From Chimonanthus salicifolius (Eukaryota > Streptophyta > Magnoliopsida > Laurales > Calycanthaceae), in the NCBI GenBank assembly GCA_013350335.1, contig CM023540.1:45491222-45555221 (forward strand): a DNA stretch of 64,000 bases, read 5' to 3'. The position numbers and the translations under genes are program-made. The notes beneath the pieces are model-generated. The model searched no databases. It worked only from the letters and a program-made list of their open reading frames with translations, and was not told where the DNA came from. Below, one piece after another: positions 1 through 11,192 of this stretch (within the stretch, counting starts at the first letter, position 1; each line of letters starts with the position of its first letter).

Positions 1-535
1 CGGATCCCCTTGATGCTTGGGCCCTACATAAAAGAGGCATGGTCTCCCGAGCAAGAGCGCCAGCCACCAGGATTGAGTCGGGGAGCATGTCACACGGACG
101 TGTGCTGAGTTCTACATCGAATGTTTGATGGGAAAGACTTGAACTTAAAAGTGAGAATAAATAACACCGATAGTGACTAGTCATTTTAGGAAAACAAGCG
201 TATATGTGACATGTTGCTACCTTCTGAGAGTCATGTTACATTTTTAGTCTGAAATTGTACATGTGAGGTCTAATGTTTCTCTTATCTTGTCCATTGATGT
301 GCTGAGTTTCATCGCACGTGGAAGAGACAGAAGCCAATAAACTTCATTACCTGATCCTAGCAATCCAATCCTTGATTATGAATATATTTATTCTACAATT
401 AACAATGATAAAGAATGGATGCCTTTATATATTCAATAATTTGAGATCTTACTCCCCTGTAGCTCTACAAATTGATGAAGTAATGTAAAAAGACAACTGA
501 AGGGAATACAGAGAAAATAAGCTGAGATAAAAGGA
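1..535. other. Intergenic DNA, 3' flank of the VQ gene
   Basis: I see no gene here. The stretch lies downstream of the minus-strand VQ gene and would hold its 3' untranslated region. An AATAAA polyadenylation-type hexamer reads on the minus strand at 387-392, about 145 bases past the stop codon. The first 300 bases are less AT-rich and may be part of a dispersed repeat, but no boundary is visible. Confidence 0.4.
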
Positions 536-991
536 CTAAAGAACTGTGCTTTGATCCAGAAATGCCATTGTTTCAGGACTTAAGAGAGGGCTGAGAAGAG
601 GGAAGGGAGAGCGTGAAGAAGGCGGTGATGACCCGAATAAACTGAACAAACGATCACTGCACTTGATGGGCGATGACGGAAAATTAATCTGTGGCGGCGG
701 AGAAACAGTCCTACATTTTTGACGGAGAGGGGATGGTGTCGGGAGCAGACACAGTGGTGGAGGTGCCAAAGGTCGGAGGCGCTTTGCAGTGAATCTGGGG
801 TCTCCTGTTAGCCTCTGCACCAGGTCAGGGAAACCGGACGGGTGAACTACATACTTCTTTGATGGGACTAAACCGGGTCTCCTCCATGGTTTCGCTGTCC
901 GCTTCCGTGTGGAATGGAGGGGGAGGATCTCTCCTTGCCTTTCGAATACATTAGGAGGAGGAGGAGGTGGTGGTGGTGGAGGAGGATCCAT
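536..991 (-). CDS. VQ motif-containing protein, single exon, intact
   Basis: The protein has 151 residues and no introns. VQ proteins are small plant nuclear cofactors that bind WRKY transcription factors (groups I and IIc) and tune defence, light or seed programmes; this role is taken from the family. The sequence shows 11 prolines in a row at residues 3-13, basic stretches (STRKRTAKPWRR) and the diagnostic VQ core FPDLVQRLTG at about residues 53-62, matching FxxxVQxLTG. It is followed by the usual basic/proline-rich segment and a Ser/Pro-rich C-terminus. The length is normal for the family. An upstream in-frame ATG at 1051 overlaps the TATA-like box, so I chose the ATG at 991, which opens MDPPPP. 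I cannot assign the subgroup. The frame is clean, unlike every other coding region here, which suggests a working gene. Confidence 0.85.
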   Translation of the reverse strand: MDPPPPPPPPPPPNVFERQGEILPLHSTRKRTAKPWRRPGLVPSKKYVVHPSGFPDLVQRLTGDPRFTAKRLRPLAPPPLCLLPTPSPLRQKCRTVSPPPQINFPSSPIKCSDRLFSLFGSSPPSSRSPFPLLSPLLSPETMAFLDQSTVL

Positions 992-1050
992 ACTCTCTGC
1001 CTCTCTCTGCGCTTTAATGTGAAATGGCCAAGTGCAAACAGCCAGCGTCA

Positions 1051-1059
1051 TTTATAAAC
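1051..1059 (-). promoter_or_regulatory. TATA-like box of the VQ gene
   Basis: The minus strand reads ATTTATAAA/TTTATAAAT across these bases, 60-68 bases upstream of the chosen ATG at 991. Transcription would then start near 1020-1030 and leave a 5' leader of about 30-40 bases. This position excludes the ATG at 1051 as the translation start. Confidence 0.5.
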
Positions 1060-1118
1060 ATGATACATCCAGTGCTATAGTATAGGATTCAAGTTTTGAA
1101 TAGATATTTTCATCAATA

Positions 1119-1296
1119 CTATTCCCTCCTTCTCATTTTAGTTGTCTCATTTTAATTTTTTTTTTAATCTATATAAAGCTAGCAATCGATGATGTAATCT
1201 CATCCTTTTTCAACATATTTTATACTATTCCAATATAAATGAGACTTGGGAGAATTCTAAAATCCATATGATACAACTAATTTGAAATAGAGGGAG
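1119..1296. mobile_element. Stowaway-like MITE (Tc1/mariner type)
   Basis: The 178-bp element is flanked by TA on both sides (1117-1118 and 1297-1298). It has the inverted ends typical of Stowaway MITEs: left CTATTCCCTCCTTCTC and right GAAATAGAGGGAG, related to the CTCCCTCYGT consensus. The interior is AT-rich and non-coding. It sits about 60 bp upstream of the VQ TATA-like box, inside the probable promoter. Confidence 0.75.
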
Positions 1297-1298
1297 TA

Positions 1299-2184
1299 TA
1301 ATATAAATATGTCTCTCATTCATCAAAATATTTACAATAGTATATATAATATATAGATAAGATATCTACGTGACGTTGTGAGATCCATCTGACTTAGATC
1401 CATTCAAAAGGTATTTTTAAGATTATGCTTCACATGAAAAAGTTGCATTCAATAAATTTCAAAAGTCATGATTTTCAAGAATCTAAAGTTAAGGTATAAT
1501 ATTATATGAATTTCAATCTAATGGTGAGATCAATTTAGAATAGATTCAAATTAGATAGGAATTCAATTCACGTGATAAGATTGAGTGTAAGTGGGGCCAG
1601 ATATGCACTATTTGGGTTTTGTCGCGTATGGACGAAGTCGGTCATGGAAACTTGGGTATATAAAATATAGTGGTCAAGTGCTTATTGTTGAACCAACTAG
1701 AAACACAAGTCTTCCTTTGAAACTAAAATGAAAATTTATTGGTGATTCCTAAGCTAATTCACCAATGGAAGTCAATAGATGACTAATGTTTATCGATAAT
1801 GATTCATCATTGAATATGTCATTTTATCTTCAAATTCTCAATAATAAGTAGGAATGATGTCACGAATATTATTTATTCTTTTACTGTTTTAAGATATAGT
1901 TTCTAAAAAATATCATACATTTTACTATTTTGGACAAGCACTCCTATTTATTATGTCACCATTTGACAAATGGTCTATTTACATTCTTTGTACTATCTCC
2001 TAAAATGTTTTGGAGAAGAATTATCTCTTCAAAAATAGAATAATTACTGTTTAAATATTGATATTTCCCACTATATTAGTTGTCAATAATTGAAGTGGTC
2101 ATGGTCTAAGTAATACATAGAATGTGTGGCACAAGCAGTCAAAGGAATTTAGTAGTCTGCATGAGTACATTATTGTTGTATTCG
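1299..2184. other. AT-rich intergenic DNA
   Basis: I find no coding region, RNA gene or clear repeat boundary in this stretch. Confidence 0.4.
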
Positions 2185-2350
2185 TGCTGGATTCAGGTTG
2201 AACATTTTGTATGGATCTTTGGGGTATGTGTAAATTTTTCAATCCGCATTCGTCAGGTATAGAACTAATGGGAGTGACTCTTTTTATGTGGAAGAGGCTT
2301 GATATCAAAGCCTTTCACAAACAAATGTGGGACCATCAAGCTGACCCCTT
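2185..2350 (-). repeat. SINE copy 1 (degenerate, tRNA-derived family)
   Basis: The stretch keeps the family's core in order: a GGGGTATGTGTAAA-type segment, CAATCCGCAT and GGGAGTGACTC. It aligns with the better copies near 20.8, 22.9 and 44.4 kb in the same orientation. Both ends are eroded. Confidence 0.5.
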
Positions 2351-2744
2351 AGGGTTTCCAAATGAATCGTTTTTTAAACATAAAACCATTTATCTTTTTT
2401 ATATGACCCGTTTGAGTTGGATCGAACCCAAGTTTGAATTGTGTGAGCTCCAGAACCGAACGTGGACTGCATCACTCTATGGAGCCATGCTGGGTTCAGG
2501 CTCACTGAGAGCCCTAATTCAATGTTTCAATGAGATAGTTCTAAGGTGGACCTAATTTTTATATGTAAACTATGGGCATAGATTATGTAATATGTAAGTA
2601 CAATGCATCTAATTCCATGCTTGCAATATTGTTATTATATTATTGGGTTTTTGGGCCAAAACAAAATGGGCTTAGAACTAAAACCATACCCAAAATATTT
2701 GGACCCAGATCTTGCTGGATCCACCCACACCCTAATGTCAGTTC

Positions 2745-3123
2745 TAGAGGTCGAAAAATTGGCCTCGTCGAGATTTGGGCTGATTTTTCAACCGAGATTT
2801 CGGTTTAGATTTTTTCACTCTTTCAAATTTTTTTCTTTTTAAATCTTGGTGGCTTTTTTCTTTTCGAAAAAATTCATTAAAAAAATAAAAAAAGTTATTT
2901 TTTTTAAAATATAAATATTAACCGATATTTGTCCAATATAAATAAATATCGGCCGATATCAGACGGGCCCACAATCGATATCTTATTTTATTTTATTTTG
3001 AAAAAGGAAATCGGCCGAGATCTCGGCTGATTGATTTTTTCTCTGGCCGATGCTATGCGTATCGGCCGAGATATCTGGTCCTGTAAAACCCGAGGTGCGT
3101 ACCCGCCCAGATTTATACCCCTG
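2745..3123. mobile_element. Non-autonomous hAT MITE, ATCGGCCGAT family, copy 1
   Basis: The 379-bp element has a perfect 8-bp target duplication, GTCAGTTC, at 2737-2744 and 3124-3131. The right end reads GATTTATACCCCTG, and the left end is a worn version of the CAGGGGTCGAAAA end seen in copy 3. A CAGGG-type terminus with an 8-bp duplication is typical of hAT elements. The interior has several AT(C/A)GGCCGA(T/G)-type motifs, including the palindrome ATCGGCCGAT at about 2948. It has no coding capacity. Confidence 0.85.
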
Positions 3124-3131
3124 GTCAGTTC

Positions 3132-4075
3132 TCACGTGTATTCGGGTCCAAGGCCCATATTACTATGGCCCACTTAAAGTTTTTTTTTTTCAATTGAATT
3201 GCGCATGTGATTGACAACTTGCCCAAGAATGCATAGTGGTACTGTTATGGCTGCGGTCTCCGCTGGAACTGACAAGTGACATTAAGAATAAAGTTTTAAA
3301 TTTTCTAGAAGGATATTTATTTTAATTAATAATTCTTTTCATAAACAGATCTACTCACATTTTCATGTAAACGGTTCAGTAGACTCTACTTGGACCTTTG
3401 TGAATAGTGGGTTTAAAAGATTTTAGTTTATATATATAATGTTATCTTGATTGATAAGTGAAGTCATATTATTTAAATTACTTAATTTTTTTTATTTAGT
3501 ATTAAAATTTTATTTAGTTGGATTAGTAGACTTTAAAAGTTATAAAGTAAGTGAACGTGGGAGAGAAATGAATCCCATAAACTTAAGTTTACAAGAAAAT
3601 TTAAAAAAAAAAACTGTTTTTTATAAACATTTTTATGTTTTAAAATTATTTGTTGACTTTCTTCAGACATTGAATCCTCTCAGCAAATTAAAAACTATAA
3701 CATCTTATAATTGTTTTTCCGTCTTTGCCAGCGCCCAAATGAATATGGGTCCTGTAGAATGTTTCTAGAAGATCTTATCATAGATAGGCCATGGCTCGAT
3801 CTCTTTATAATTTAAAAATTAAAAATTCTATTTAAATTAATTAAAATCAATTCTACTTCAATCGAGTCAAGTAATTTAGTAAATAATTTTGAATCTACTA
3901 GAATAATGAAATTTACTGTCTTGATTATATATGTAATTGAGCCGACTCAAGCTGACTTTTTTTTTTTTTTTTCACTTTGAAACTATAATGCAACCCAAGA
4001 TACCCGTAATACTTAGAAAAGAAATTCCTTTTACATTACTGTGTTATGACTCTATGTAGATCTAGTTTAGACAAG
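3132..4075. other. AT-rich intergenic DNA
   Basis: Nothing recognisable is present apart from homopolymer runs. A 105-codon open frame at 3451-3768 has no domain-like pattern and reads like chance AT-rich sequence. Confidence 0.4.
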
Positions 4076-4079
4076 TCTT

Positions 4080-4235
4080 TTTTTTAAATAAGTTGTCCAG
4101 ACATCTCACCCTATTAATCTTTGAGATTTGTGTAAATCTCTCAATCCACAAACATCAAATAAATTCTAATAAAGAGTGGCCTTTTGGAGTTAAAGCAAAT
4201 TCTTACTTCCTTAAGTGGATTCTTAATGGTCAAAT
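4080..4235 (-). repeat. SINE copy 2
   Basis: The copy shows a T-run (the minus-strand A tail), then AGTTGTCCAGACATCTCACC, CTATTAATCTT, TGAGATTTGTGTAAATCTC, TCAATCCACAAACATCAAAT and AGAGTGGCCTTTTGGAGT. These match the family core in the same order. The box-B end is worn. Confidence 0.6.
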
Positions 4236-4470
4236 CATATTTTTCTAATATGGAACTTCATCTTGGATTTAGATAAATAGGGATTGAGACACTCATAAAT
4301 TTAATAGGAAGGGGCATATAAAACTGGGGCCCAACAGGGTATAATACCCAACAAATAGACTGATTACATGTGCTCCACTTGACTATTTCAACAAGATGCT
4401 CCATCTTAGCATGTTTCTCCCATCTAAAACATGTTTACCATCCGGACAAACTAAAATTCACTCTTTCAAC

Positions 4471-4690
4471 GAGGAGTATAAATATGGTCGAGACCGAGAT
4501 ATCGGCCGATATCAGTGATAGATATAAGTTGATATCATTCTCTCTTCTCAATTTTTTTGTGCGATGTCTTGGCCGAGATATCGGCGATACAAGATGGGCT
4601 CAATATAATACATATCTTCTCGGCCGATGTTTGCATTTATGGGTAGGAAAGCTTTGTTGTAGGGCCAGGAGTGGTGTAGGTGTAGTATGA
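4471..4690. mobile_element. Degenerate hAT MITE, ATCGGCCGAT family, copy 2
   Basis: The left end GAGGAGTATAAATATGG differs at a few bases from the CAGGGGTATAAATCTCGG end of copy 3. ATCGGCCGAT is present at about 4500, with further CGGCCGA motifs near 4571 and 4620. I cannot find the right terminus or a target duplication, so the 3' limit is approximate. Confidence 0.55.
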
Positions 4691-5278
4691 AAGGTCAACA
4701 TAGACATGGATTTGATTATGTAAGGTCAGTAGAGGTTTGCCAACTCTTTAAAGCAATTATTTAAAATCCGGCCTATGGAGCGATCCGTTTTGAAAGAAGT
4801 GTGGGATAAATAAGGTTTAACCAGATTGACCCGTAATAAAATTCAGTCAAACTCGTGCTATTAATATAATATTAAATTATTAATTAAGGTTATATTTCTT
4901 AAAAATATATTTTTCTCTCACAAATACAATTATAAATACCAAAAATTAATAATTAAAAAATTATATTCTCAAAAGAACCAACATCTTCATCTTCATTTTC
5001 TTCATTTAAAGAAACCAAGGGTTTTTAAGGGTCAAGGGTCATCATGGATTTGTTAGAAAAACCGGGTTGACCCGCAGATCGCAAAGGGTTTTTAAATGAT
5101 CTGACCTGTGTTTCAGCCGGGTCACAGTTGACCAACAGGTACCGAGTTTGATAAATTTAATTTAAAGATGGTACGTCCCTCGTGTGGGTCTCGAGACATG
5201 CAATGTTGACCTTGATACAAAAGATTACATTGTTCAAAAATAGTAAAATAGCATGTAATGGGTTAGATGAATTTGAAT
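4691..5278. other. Intergenic DNA with a GGGTTGACCCG-rich patch
   Basis: No gene is visible. The segment at about 4780-5160 repeats GGGTTGACCC/GGGTCA-type words and may be an old MITE, but I could not define its termini. Confidence 0.35.
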
Positions 5279-5286
5279 TTAATTAT

Positions 5287-6060
5287 GGCGCGAAATTTAC
5301 ACACAGATTTTTCTGCCTCTACACACCCGTTTCCGGGTGCGAGTGGCTAATTACCATTTTACCCCTGTGTTTCCATTCGTTCGAACGAATTCCTAGTTCA
5401 TTTCGCCATTCGTTCTAACGAATGGACGTATACCCCCTCTGTTTTCATTCATTCGAACGAATTCCCAGTTCATTTCAGATTCGTTCGAATGAATACATCA
5501 TCCTACCGAGATTTTGACTCATTCGAACGAATGCCCATGTGTAAAATCCATTCATTCGAATGAACAATTTATTCGAACGAATTCCCCAGTGTAAATTCCA
5601 TTCATTCGAATGAATGGGCAGAAGTTGTTCATTCGTTCGAATGAATCCATTCATTCATTCGAACGAATGAATCAGAGGGGACTGGAAAATGACAGTCCTT
5701 CGATCGAATGTCATTCGTTCGAATGAATCAATCCATTCATTCGAATGAATGACAGTTATGTTCATTCATTCGAATGAATGACATATAGACGTGCATTCAT
5801 TCGAATGAATGGCTTGATTCATTCGAACGAATGTATCAAAGAGGACTGGAAAATGACATTCGTTCCAATGAATCAGTTAATTCATTTGAAGGAATGCCAT
5901 ATAAGGTGTCATTCATTCGAATGAATTGACTGATTCATTCGAACGAATGTATCAGAGAGGACTGGAAAATGACAGTCTTTCTCTAGGAATGTCATTCGTT
6001 TGAATGAATTGAATGATTCATTCGAACGAATGACAACATATATAAGTGATCCTCCACGAA
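5287..6060 (+). repeat. MULE left terminal inverted repeat, palindrome array
   Basis: The outer 90 bp are unique TIR sequence (TTTACACACAG, CTCTACACACCCG, GTGGCTAATTACCATTTTAC). From about 5365 inwards the arm is a dense series of short palindromes centred on TTCGAA, such as ATTCATTCGAATGAAT and ATTCGTTCGAACGAAT, separated by short spacers. The same spacers recur in reverse order and complement in the right arm at 11640-12478, so the two ends are true inverted copies. Confidence 0.85.
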
Positions 6061-6127
6061 ATTCCACTCGTTTTATTCCATTCTAAACCCTAAACCGTGG
6101 TTTCTCTCTCCCTCTCGCTTCGCCCTT

Positions 6128-6545
6128 AAACCCCTTTCTGAATCCTTTCTCCCTTAAACCCCATTTTCAACTCCCTTTTCAATCCCAAACCCTTGAACCC
6201 CATTTTTATCCCAAACCCGTAAACCCCATTTTAAACCACCTTCTTCAAAGAGTTATCCTTAAAACCTCATTTTTAACCCCCTTTTCAATCCGAAACCCTT
6301 GAACCTCATTTCAATCCGAAACCCATAAATCCCATTTTGAACCACCTTTTTCAAAGATTTCTCATTAAAACCCCATTTTCAACCCCAATTTCAATCCCAA
6401 ACCCTTGAACCCCATTTCAATCCCAAACTCTTAAACCCCATTTTGAACCACCTTGTTCAAAGATTTCTCCTTAAAACCCCAATTTTCAACCCCCATTTCA
6501 ATCCCAAACCCTTGAACCCCATTTAAATTTTCATCCCTTAAACCC
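6128..6545 (+). repeat. C-rich tandem repeat in the MULE leader
   Basis: Degenerate repeats of AAACCCCATTTT, CAATCCCAAACCCTTGAACC and TTCAACCCC type fill the stretch between the left TIR and the transposase start. They resemble the AAACCC-rich promoter/leader DNA of other plant transposons. They are not a telomeric array, because the unit is long and variable. Confidence 0.6.
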
Positions 6546-6691
6546 CCTTTTCAATCCCTTCTCTCTTATCTCGGTTCGAAGTTGTCTCTCTCAAGCTATT
6601 GTTTGAATATCTTATCTCGAATCGGAGGTAACTCTATCTCTTATCTCATTATTATTAGTGTTTTAGTGGTAGTTTTTAATCCTCAAGTGGC

Positions 6692-8873
6692 ATGGAGTTT
6701 GTTGAGGGATGTTTTGAAAGTCGTGAGGACCTTATAAATTATGTTAAGAATATCGCTTATGAATAAGGATTTGTAATTACCATAAAGATGTCATGTAATA
6801 ATGAAAAGAAAGTAGTCATTGGCTGCGATAGAGGAGGTAAATACCGCAGCACGATTAGCGTAGAAGATGATGCGAGAAAAAGAAAAACATATTCCCGCCA
6901 ATGCAATTGTTCTTTTCAAGTGAAAGGAAAACAGATTGTTGATGGGTCATGGAAGTTGACCATAAAGAATTTGGATCACAATTATGATATATCGGAGGTA
7001 TTATTAGGTCATCCAAGTATAAGATGTTTTTCAGATGTTGAGAAAAGAATGATCATTGAAATGAGGAGTTGCAATATACCACCACAACAAATTTTGACAA
7101 CCCTTAGAAATCAAAGTCCAGATATTGGAATATCAGTGGTTGATTTGCACAACTTTTGTTCTGTGCTTTGGAAAGAGCAACTAAGGGATCGAACTATAAT
7201 TCAAGCTTTGATAGAAGATCTTCAGGAAGGTGGTTACCAATATTTTTTTGACCGTGACAATAATGGTCACTTGTCCCATCTATTTTTTGCACATCCAAAG
7301 TCCATTTTTCTTACCAAGAGCTATCATGATGTCCTTCTAATGGATTGCACGTACAAAACCAACAAATATCATATGTCATTGCTTCATAATGTTGGTGTAA
7401 CAAGTTTCAATAAGAACTTCTTCTCATGCTTTGCATTTCTATGAAATGAGAAATTTGAAGATTATATATGGGCATTACAGATGTTTAAAAAGGTCTTTGG
7501 AGTGGAATATGATCGACAAGTTCTTTTGACTGATAGGGAATTGGCGTTAAAGAATGTCATTGATTTGGAGTTCCCTAATGTTATACATATTTTGTGTTCT
7601 TGGCACATCAAAAAGAATATTATTGCTCGTTGTAAACCTATGTTTAAGAAAATCGAATATTGGAATGCATTTTTTACCTAATGGAATGACCAGATTGAGT
7701 CCCCAACCGAAGAAGCATTCAATACAGCGTTTGAGGCATTCAAACAAAATTTTAGAGATGATTCGCAGACAGTGAATTACTTAACAAGGACATGGGTCCC
7801 ACATAGAAAACAATTCGTTAAGGCACGGATCGGCTGGAGTTTACATTTTAAGAATCGAGCTACTTCAAGGGTTGATGGTACACATTCTATTATGAAAAGT
7901 TATATATCTACATCTAGAGGTGATCTAGATGTTGTCCGAAGAAAGATAACCCATTTTATTGAAAATCAATTGAAGGGTTCAAGATTCAACTTGAGGATGA
8001 GAAGATTCGGTTTGCATGTGATGTGTTTATTCATTTTTTTGATGAATTGAACGGCAAAGTTTCTCATTTCACAATGAATGAGGTTTACAACCAATATAAA
8101 ATGCTTATGAACCGATCATTTTCACCCATTTGTACGGAAGAGTTTACACCTTCAATGGGCTTATCGTGTGCGCACAAAATGCAATGGATGGACAAATTAC
8201 ATTTGGATGATATATACCCACAATGGAGAATCGACTTAATCTCATTGGACGGCTTAAATGTTGTAAGGTAGAGTCCTAGGGATGTATTAGATGTACACTT
8301 TGAAGGTATTAAGAACAAATATGGACATTTATCTTTATATGATCAATAGGTGCTCCTAAATCATCTCCAAAATCTTGCCATCCCTGATAAACCAATTAGT
8401 CACCCTATTATGTAATATTCTAGAGGACGTCATCTAGGTTCAAAGAATTCTTCACAGGGCCAAACATCTATATATTGAGATCCTTCTGCATTTGAGATTG
8501 TAGAAAGTCAACTACATGGAAGAAGATGTGAGTTGTGCAAAATACTAGTCATACGAGGAGAACTTGTCCGAATAGAATTGCTACACAGGCATCTACGAGT
8601 GTAGATTTAAATGCTGATTATAATGTATGTGATTTCCATGAATCACAAACAGCGAGTTTTCCACAGGATAGTGGATTTTACAACTTTGGTGACGATTCAA
8701 CATATAACTTTACATCAATGACCGAAGTAAGTTCATTCTTTAAAGATCTTATATGTATTTACCAATCGATATATAACTTTTCCATATGTTCTAATGTGAT
8801 TTTTTTAAATGTTATGCAGTAGTCTGGTGATCTTAGAGATATTGACGATTTCATGAAATGGTGGAATCAATAA
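6692..8873 (+). pseudogene. MULE transposase, FAR1/Jittery type, broken
   Basis: Intact relatives cut and paste their element as DDE-type transposases. The order of parts is typical: FAR1-like N-terminal segment (EGCFESREDLINYVKN at 6701-6748; CNCSFQVKG), MULE core with first Asp in MDCTYKTN (about 7340), second Asp in LTDRELAL (about 7530) and CSWHIKKN, SWIM-like MGLSCAHK (about 8160), then a zinc-knuckle remnant NTSHTRRTCPNR (about 8540). The expected third acidic residue lies in RVDGTHSIMK, where relatives have Glu. Frame 2 is cut by stops at 6764, 7442 and 7679. A frameshift near 7976-7981 moves to frame 1, and another near 8530 moves to frame 3. More stops follow 8268. A 93-bp GT-AG intron fits 8727-8819, but the next codon is TAG. 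The function is lost in this copy. Confidence 0.88.
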
Positions 8874-9267
8874 AGTGAAGATAGGAGTGTCAATATATTC
8901 ATTTTAAGTCGAAAATGTATCCATTTTAAGCTAGGAATGCTCTTGAATGTACTCTCTTTTATGTTAAGTATGGTCTTGAACGGCTTCCGATTGAAGTAGA
9001 TTTATTCTGATATTTAAGTTAGGAATGCTCTTGAATGCTCTTGTCAATTTCAATGTATTCATTTTAAGTGGAAAATGAAGTAGATTTATGGAGAGTATGA
9101 AAATCAAATGAAATATAAAATTTAAATGCTACTTCAGTTCAAAATAACATGTTTAAAATAACGACCCAATTCACAATGAAAATCTAATAAAAAATATAAT
9201 ATGTTTATTCAACATATGAAATTTACATCTCTTTTACATGTCAATAAAAAAAAAAATCAAAAGTATA
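8874..9267. other. Spacer between the two convergent MULE genes
   Basis: This AT-rich stretch lies between the 3' ends of the two genes. It holds short direct repeats around TTAAGT(T/C)(A/G)(G/A)AA(A/T)(A/T)TG and GCTCTTGAATG at about 8900-9080. I see no coding sequence. Confidence 0.5.
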
Positions 9268-11192
9268 TCAAATACAAGAGCTATCTGGATCAGAGGTAGA
9301 AGGTGCAGCAGGTGATGAAGCAGGAGGTGCACTAGGATGTGCAATAGGAGATACACCAGGAGGTATAGCAAGAGGTGCAACAGGAGGTGCAGCATGAGGT
9401 GCAACAGTCGGACCAGTGGAGGCAGGTGCAGAAGGAGCATGTGCATGAACTGGTGCAACAATCAGAGTTGTGGTGGCAGGTGCAAAAGCAGGAGGTGCAA
9501 ACTGAGGTCGTACGAATGGAATAAATGCAGTCGAACGAGGAAGGGGGCGCAAAGCTGCTGCAACTCTAGTTAACACAGAACGAGGGTCAGTACCAGCTGA
9601 TCCACTCTGCGTAGTAATGGGGCGAGAAGCTACTGCAACTCCAGTCGCACGAGGCAATGGACCACAAGCTGATGCTAATCCAACAATCACAGAACGGGGC
9701 CCAGAACCAGCTGGTCTGCTTGGCTGAACAGATGCTCCAAATCGTATAGCACGAGCAGGGGTGCCAACAGTCGAAGGAAGTCCTGGTCGACTAGTACGAC
9801 CAGAGGTGCCCGATGCTGCTCCTACGCGTTTAGTGCGAGCAGGGGTGCCAGATGATGCTTATGCTTGTTCAGTACGAGCAGGGGTGCAAGATGATGCTCC
9901 TGCTTGTTCAATTACCCCTCCAAATGGACGAACAGGGGGAAGAACTGCTCCTGTAAATTTGGGTGATACCCTTGTTCGTACAGTACCATCTGGTTCTGCA
10001 GATAGGAATGTTGTTATCCCCCTCTCTTGTGCTAAAAGCACTGTCAACTGCAAAGTATATAAAATCTGGCTTTGCATAACATCCAGCCTTGCGGTAAGCT
10101 GATCACGTCTCTGCACCTACTAATCATATTTCTGCTCCATCTTCTCCTCCAGAGCAGAAATGCTAGCAAGAATCTGCTGCGTATCAACTGTTGCAACAGT
10201 TGGAGGAGTCCCTGCCTTACGTGGGTCGCGTGCCTCACGACCCTCAGATGGCCCAGGTGGCTCAAGTGCTGCACGCGCCTCGAATGGCTCAGGTGAACTG
10301 TGAACCTGAACTTGAGGTGCCTCGACAACTTTGGGGAGCCATTTCTTACTAGCTCTGTCAAGGTGGAATCCCATCTTTTTCAAAGTTGACTCATTAAAAT
10401 AATCATAACGATCTATAGATACTTTATCATCAGGGGGAAGATGGATTCCGCGTTATTCAAAAAATGAATATAGAAAAAGACCGTATAAAAGACTACATCT
10501 TCTGGTCTTCCGGCAGGTGCGCATGTGACTGATGATGATATAGGAGAGGGAGATTTGTTTCCCATGCATGATGCACCAAATAAGAAACACATCGAACCAT
10601 GTCACACTAGTATGCCCTTTTCTAGGAAAAAGGCAATTGACAATTATCTGATGGATGATTCATGCATCTAATGTTAAGTTCGTCAGGGGGGGGGGGGGGT
10701 TCTTTTTCTCTATGATATCTGTCCTCCCACACATCTCGTTGAGGGCTACCAAAACATCGAAGCCTCAACATCAGTGGGCCATGTACGACAGTCATACCTT
10801 CTAATGGCATCTTTCGGAAAATTATATAGGTAGTCCAACATTTCCCGTGTAATAACAATTTCTTGGCCTCGGACGGATGTCTTAACCGTCTCATCATCCA
10901 TTTTTTCTACATTGACATAAAATTCTTTTACTAAACTAGGATACATATCACATTTCAATGCCAAAAATGAACCCCAACCCATTTCTTCAAAATAAGATTG
11001 GATTTTCGAAGCAAATTGTGTGAAAAATGAAAGGTCGATACCAAAAATATATGATCGTGCGTAAAAATCGTCTCGGTAGAGAGTCGCGGCTTCAGAAGAT
11101 ATGAAATGCGTCGGGTCGAATGCCGTGTCTTTCTTTTGTTTCTTCCCTCCCCTTGTTGTGCTTGCTTTTCTTTTCGAACTTGAAGATGCCAT
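9268..11192 (-). pseudogene. Second MULE gene: putative plant transposon protein, broken
   Basis: The start codon is at 11192. The N-terminus is Ser/Lys-rich with a nuclear-signal-like KRKASTTRGGKKQKK. A conserved block follows (EEMGWGSFLALKCDMYPSLV, KEFYVNVEK, TSVRGQEIVITREMLDYL). It matches what I recall as the 'putative plant transposon protein' domain (Pfam PF20167), found in many plant transposon ORFs; its biochemical role is unknown. The domain continues in shifted frames at about 10440-10600 (LLIWCIMHGKQISLSYIII-type residues). The C-terminal part (9268-10383) is rich in Pro, Ala and Thr with a short coiled-coil-like LEEKMEQKYD segment. Defects are a stop at 10746, at least one frameshift around 10380-10750, a TAG TAG pair at about 10117-10122 and a TAA at 9859. 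The gene faces the transposase. Confidence 0.7.
10686..10700 (+). repeat. Poly-G run
   Basis: About 14 consecutive G residues lie inside the second MULE gene, on the strand opposite to it. The run is next to the place where the reading frame changes, so length slippage or an assembly error here could account for one frameshift. Confidence 0.7.

Noticed and set aside
992..1051. Upstream ATG at 1051 as the start of the VQ protein
   Set aside because: It lies inside the TATA-like box and would add 20 residues that do not resemble the family's usual start.
3451..3768. 105-codon plus-strand open frame as a gene
   Set aside because: It has AT-driven composition (Phe, Leu, Lys), no motif, and no promoter or splice context.
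6128..6545. Telomere-like AAACCC repeats
   Set aside because: Units are long, variable and not (TTTAGGG)n. They lie in the leader of a MULE gene.
9337..9573. Cys/Arg-rich plus-strand frame resembling a small cysteine-rich peptide
   Set aside because: It is the antisense of the Pro/Ala-rich end of the second MULE gene; the Cys codons come from GCA/TGC repeats.
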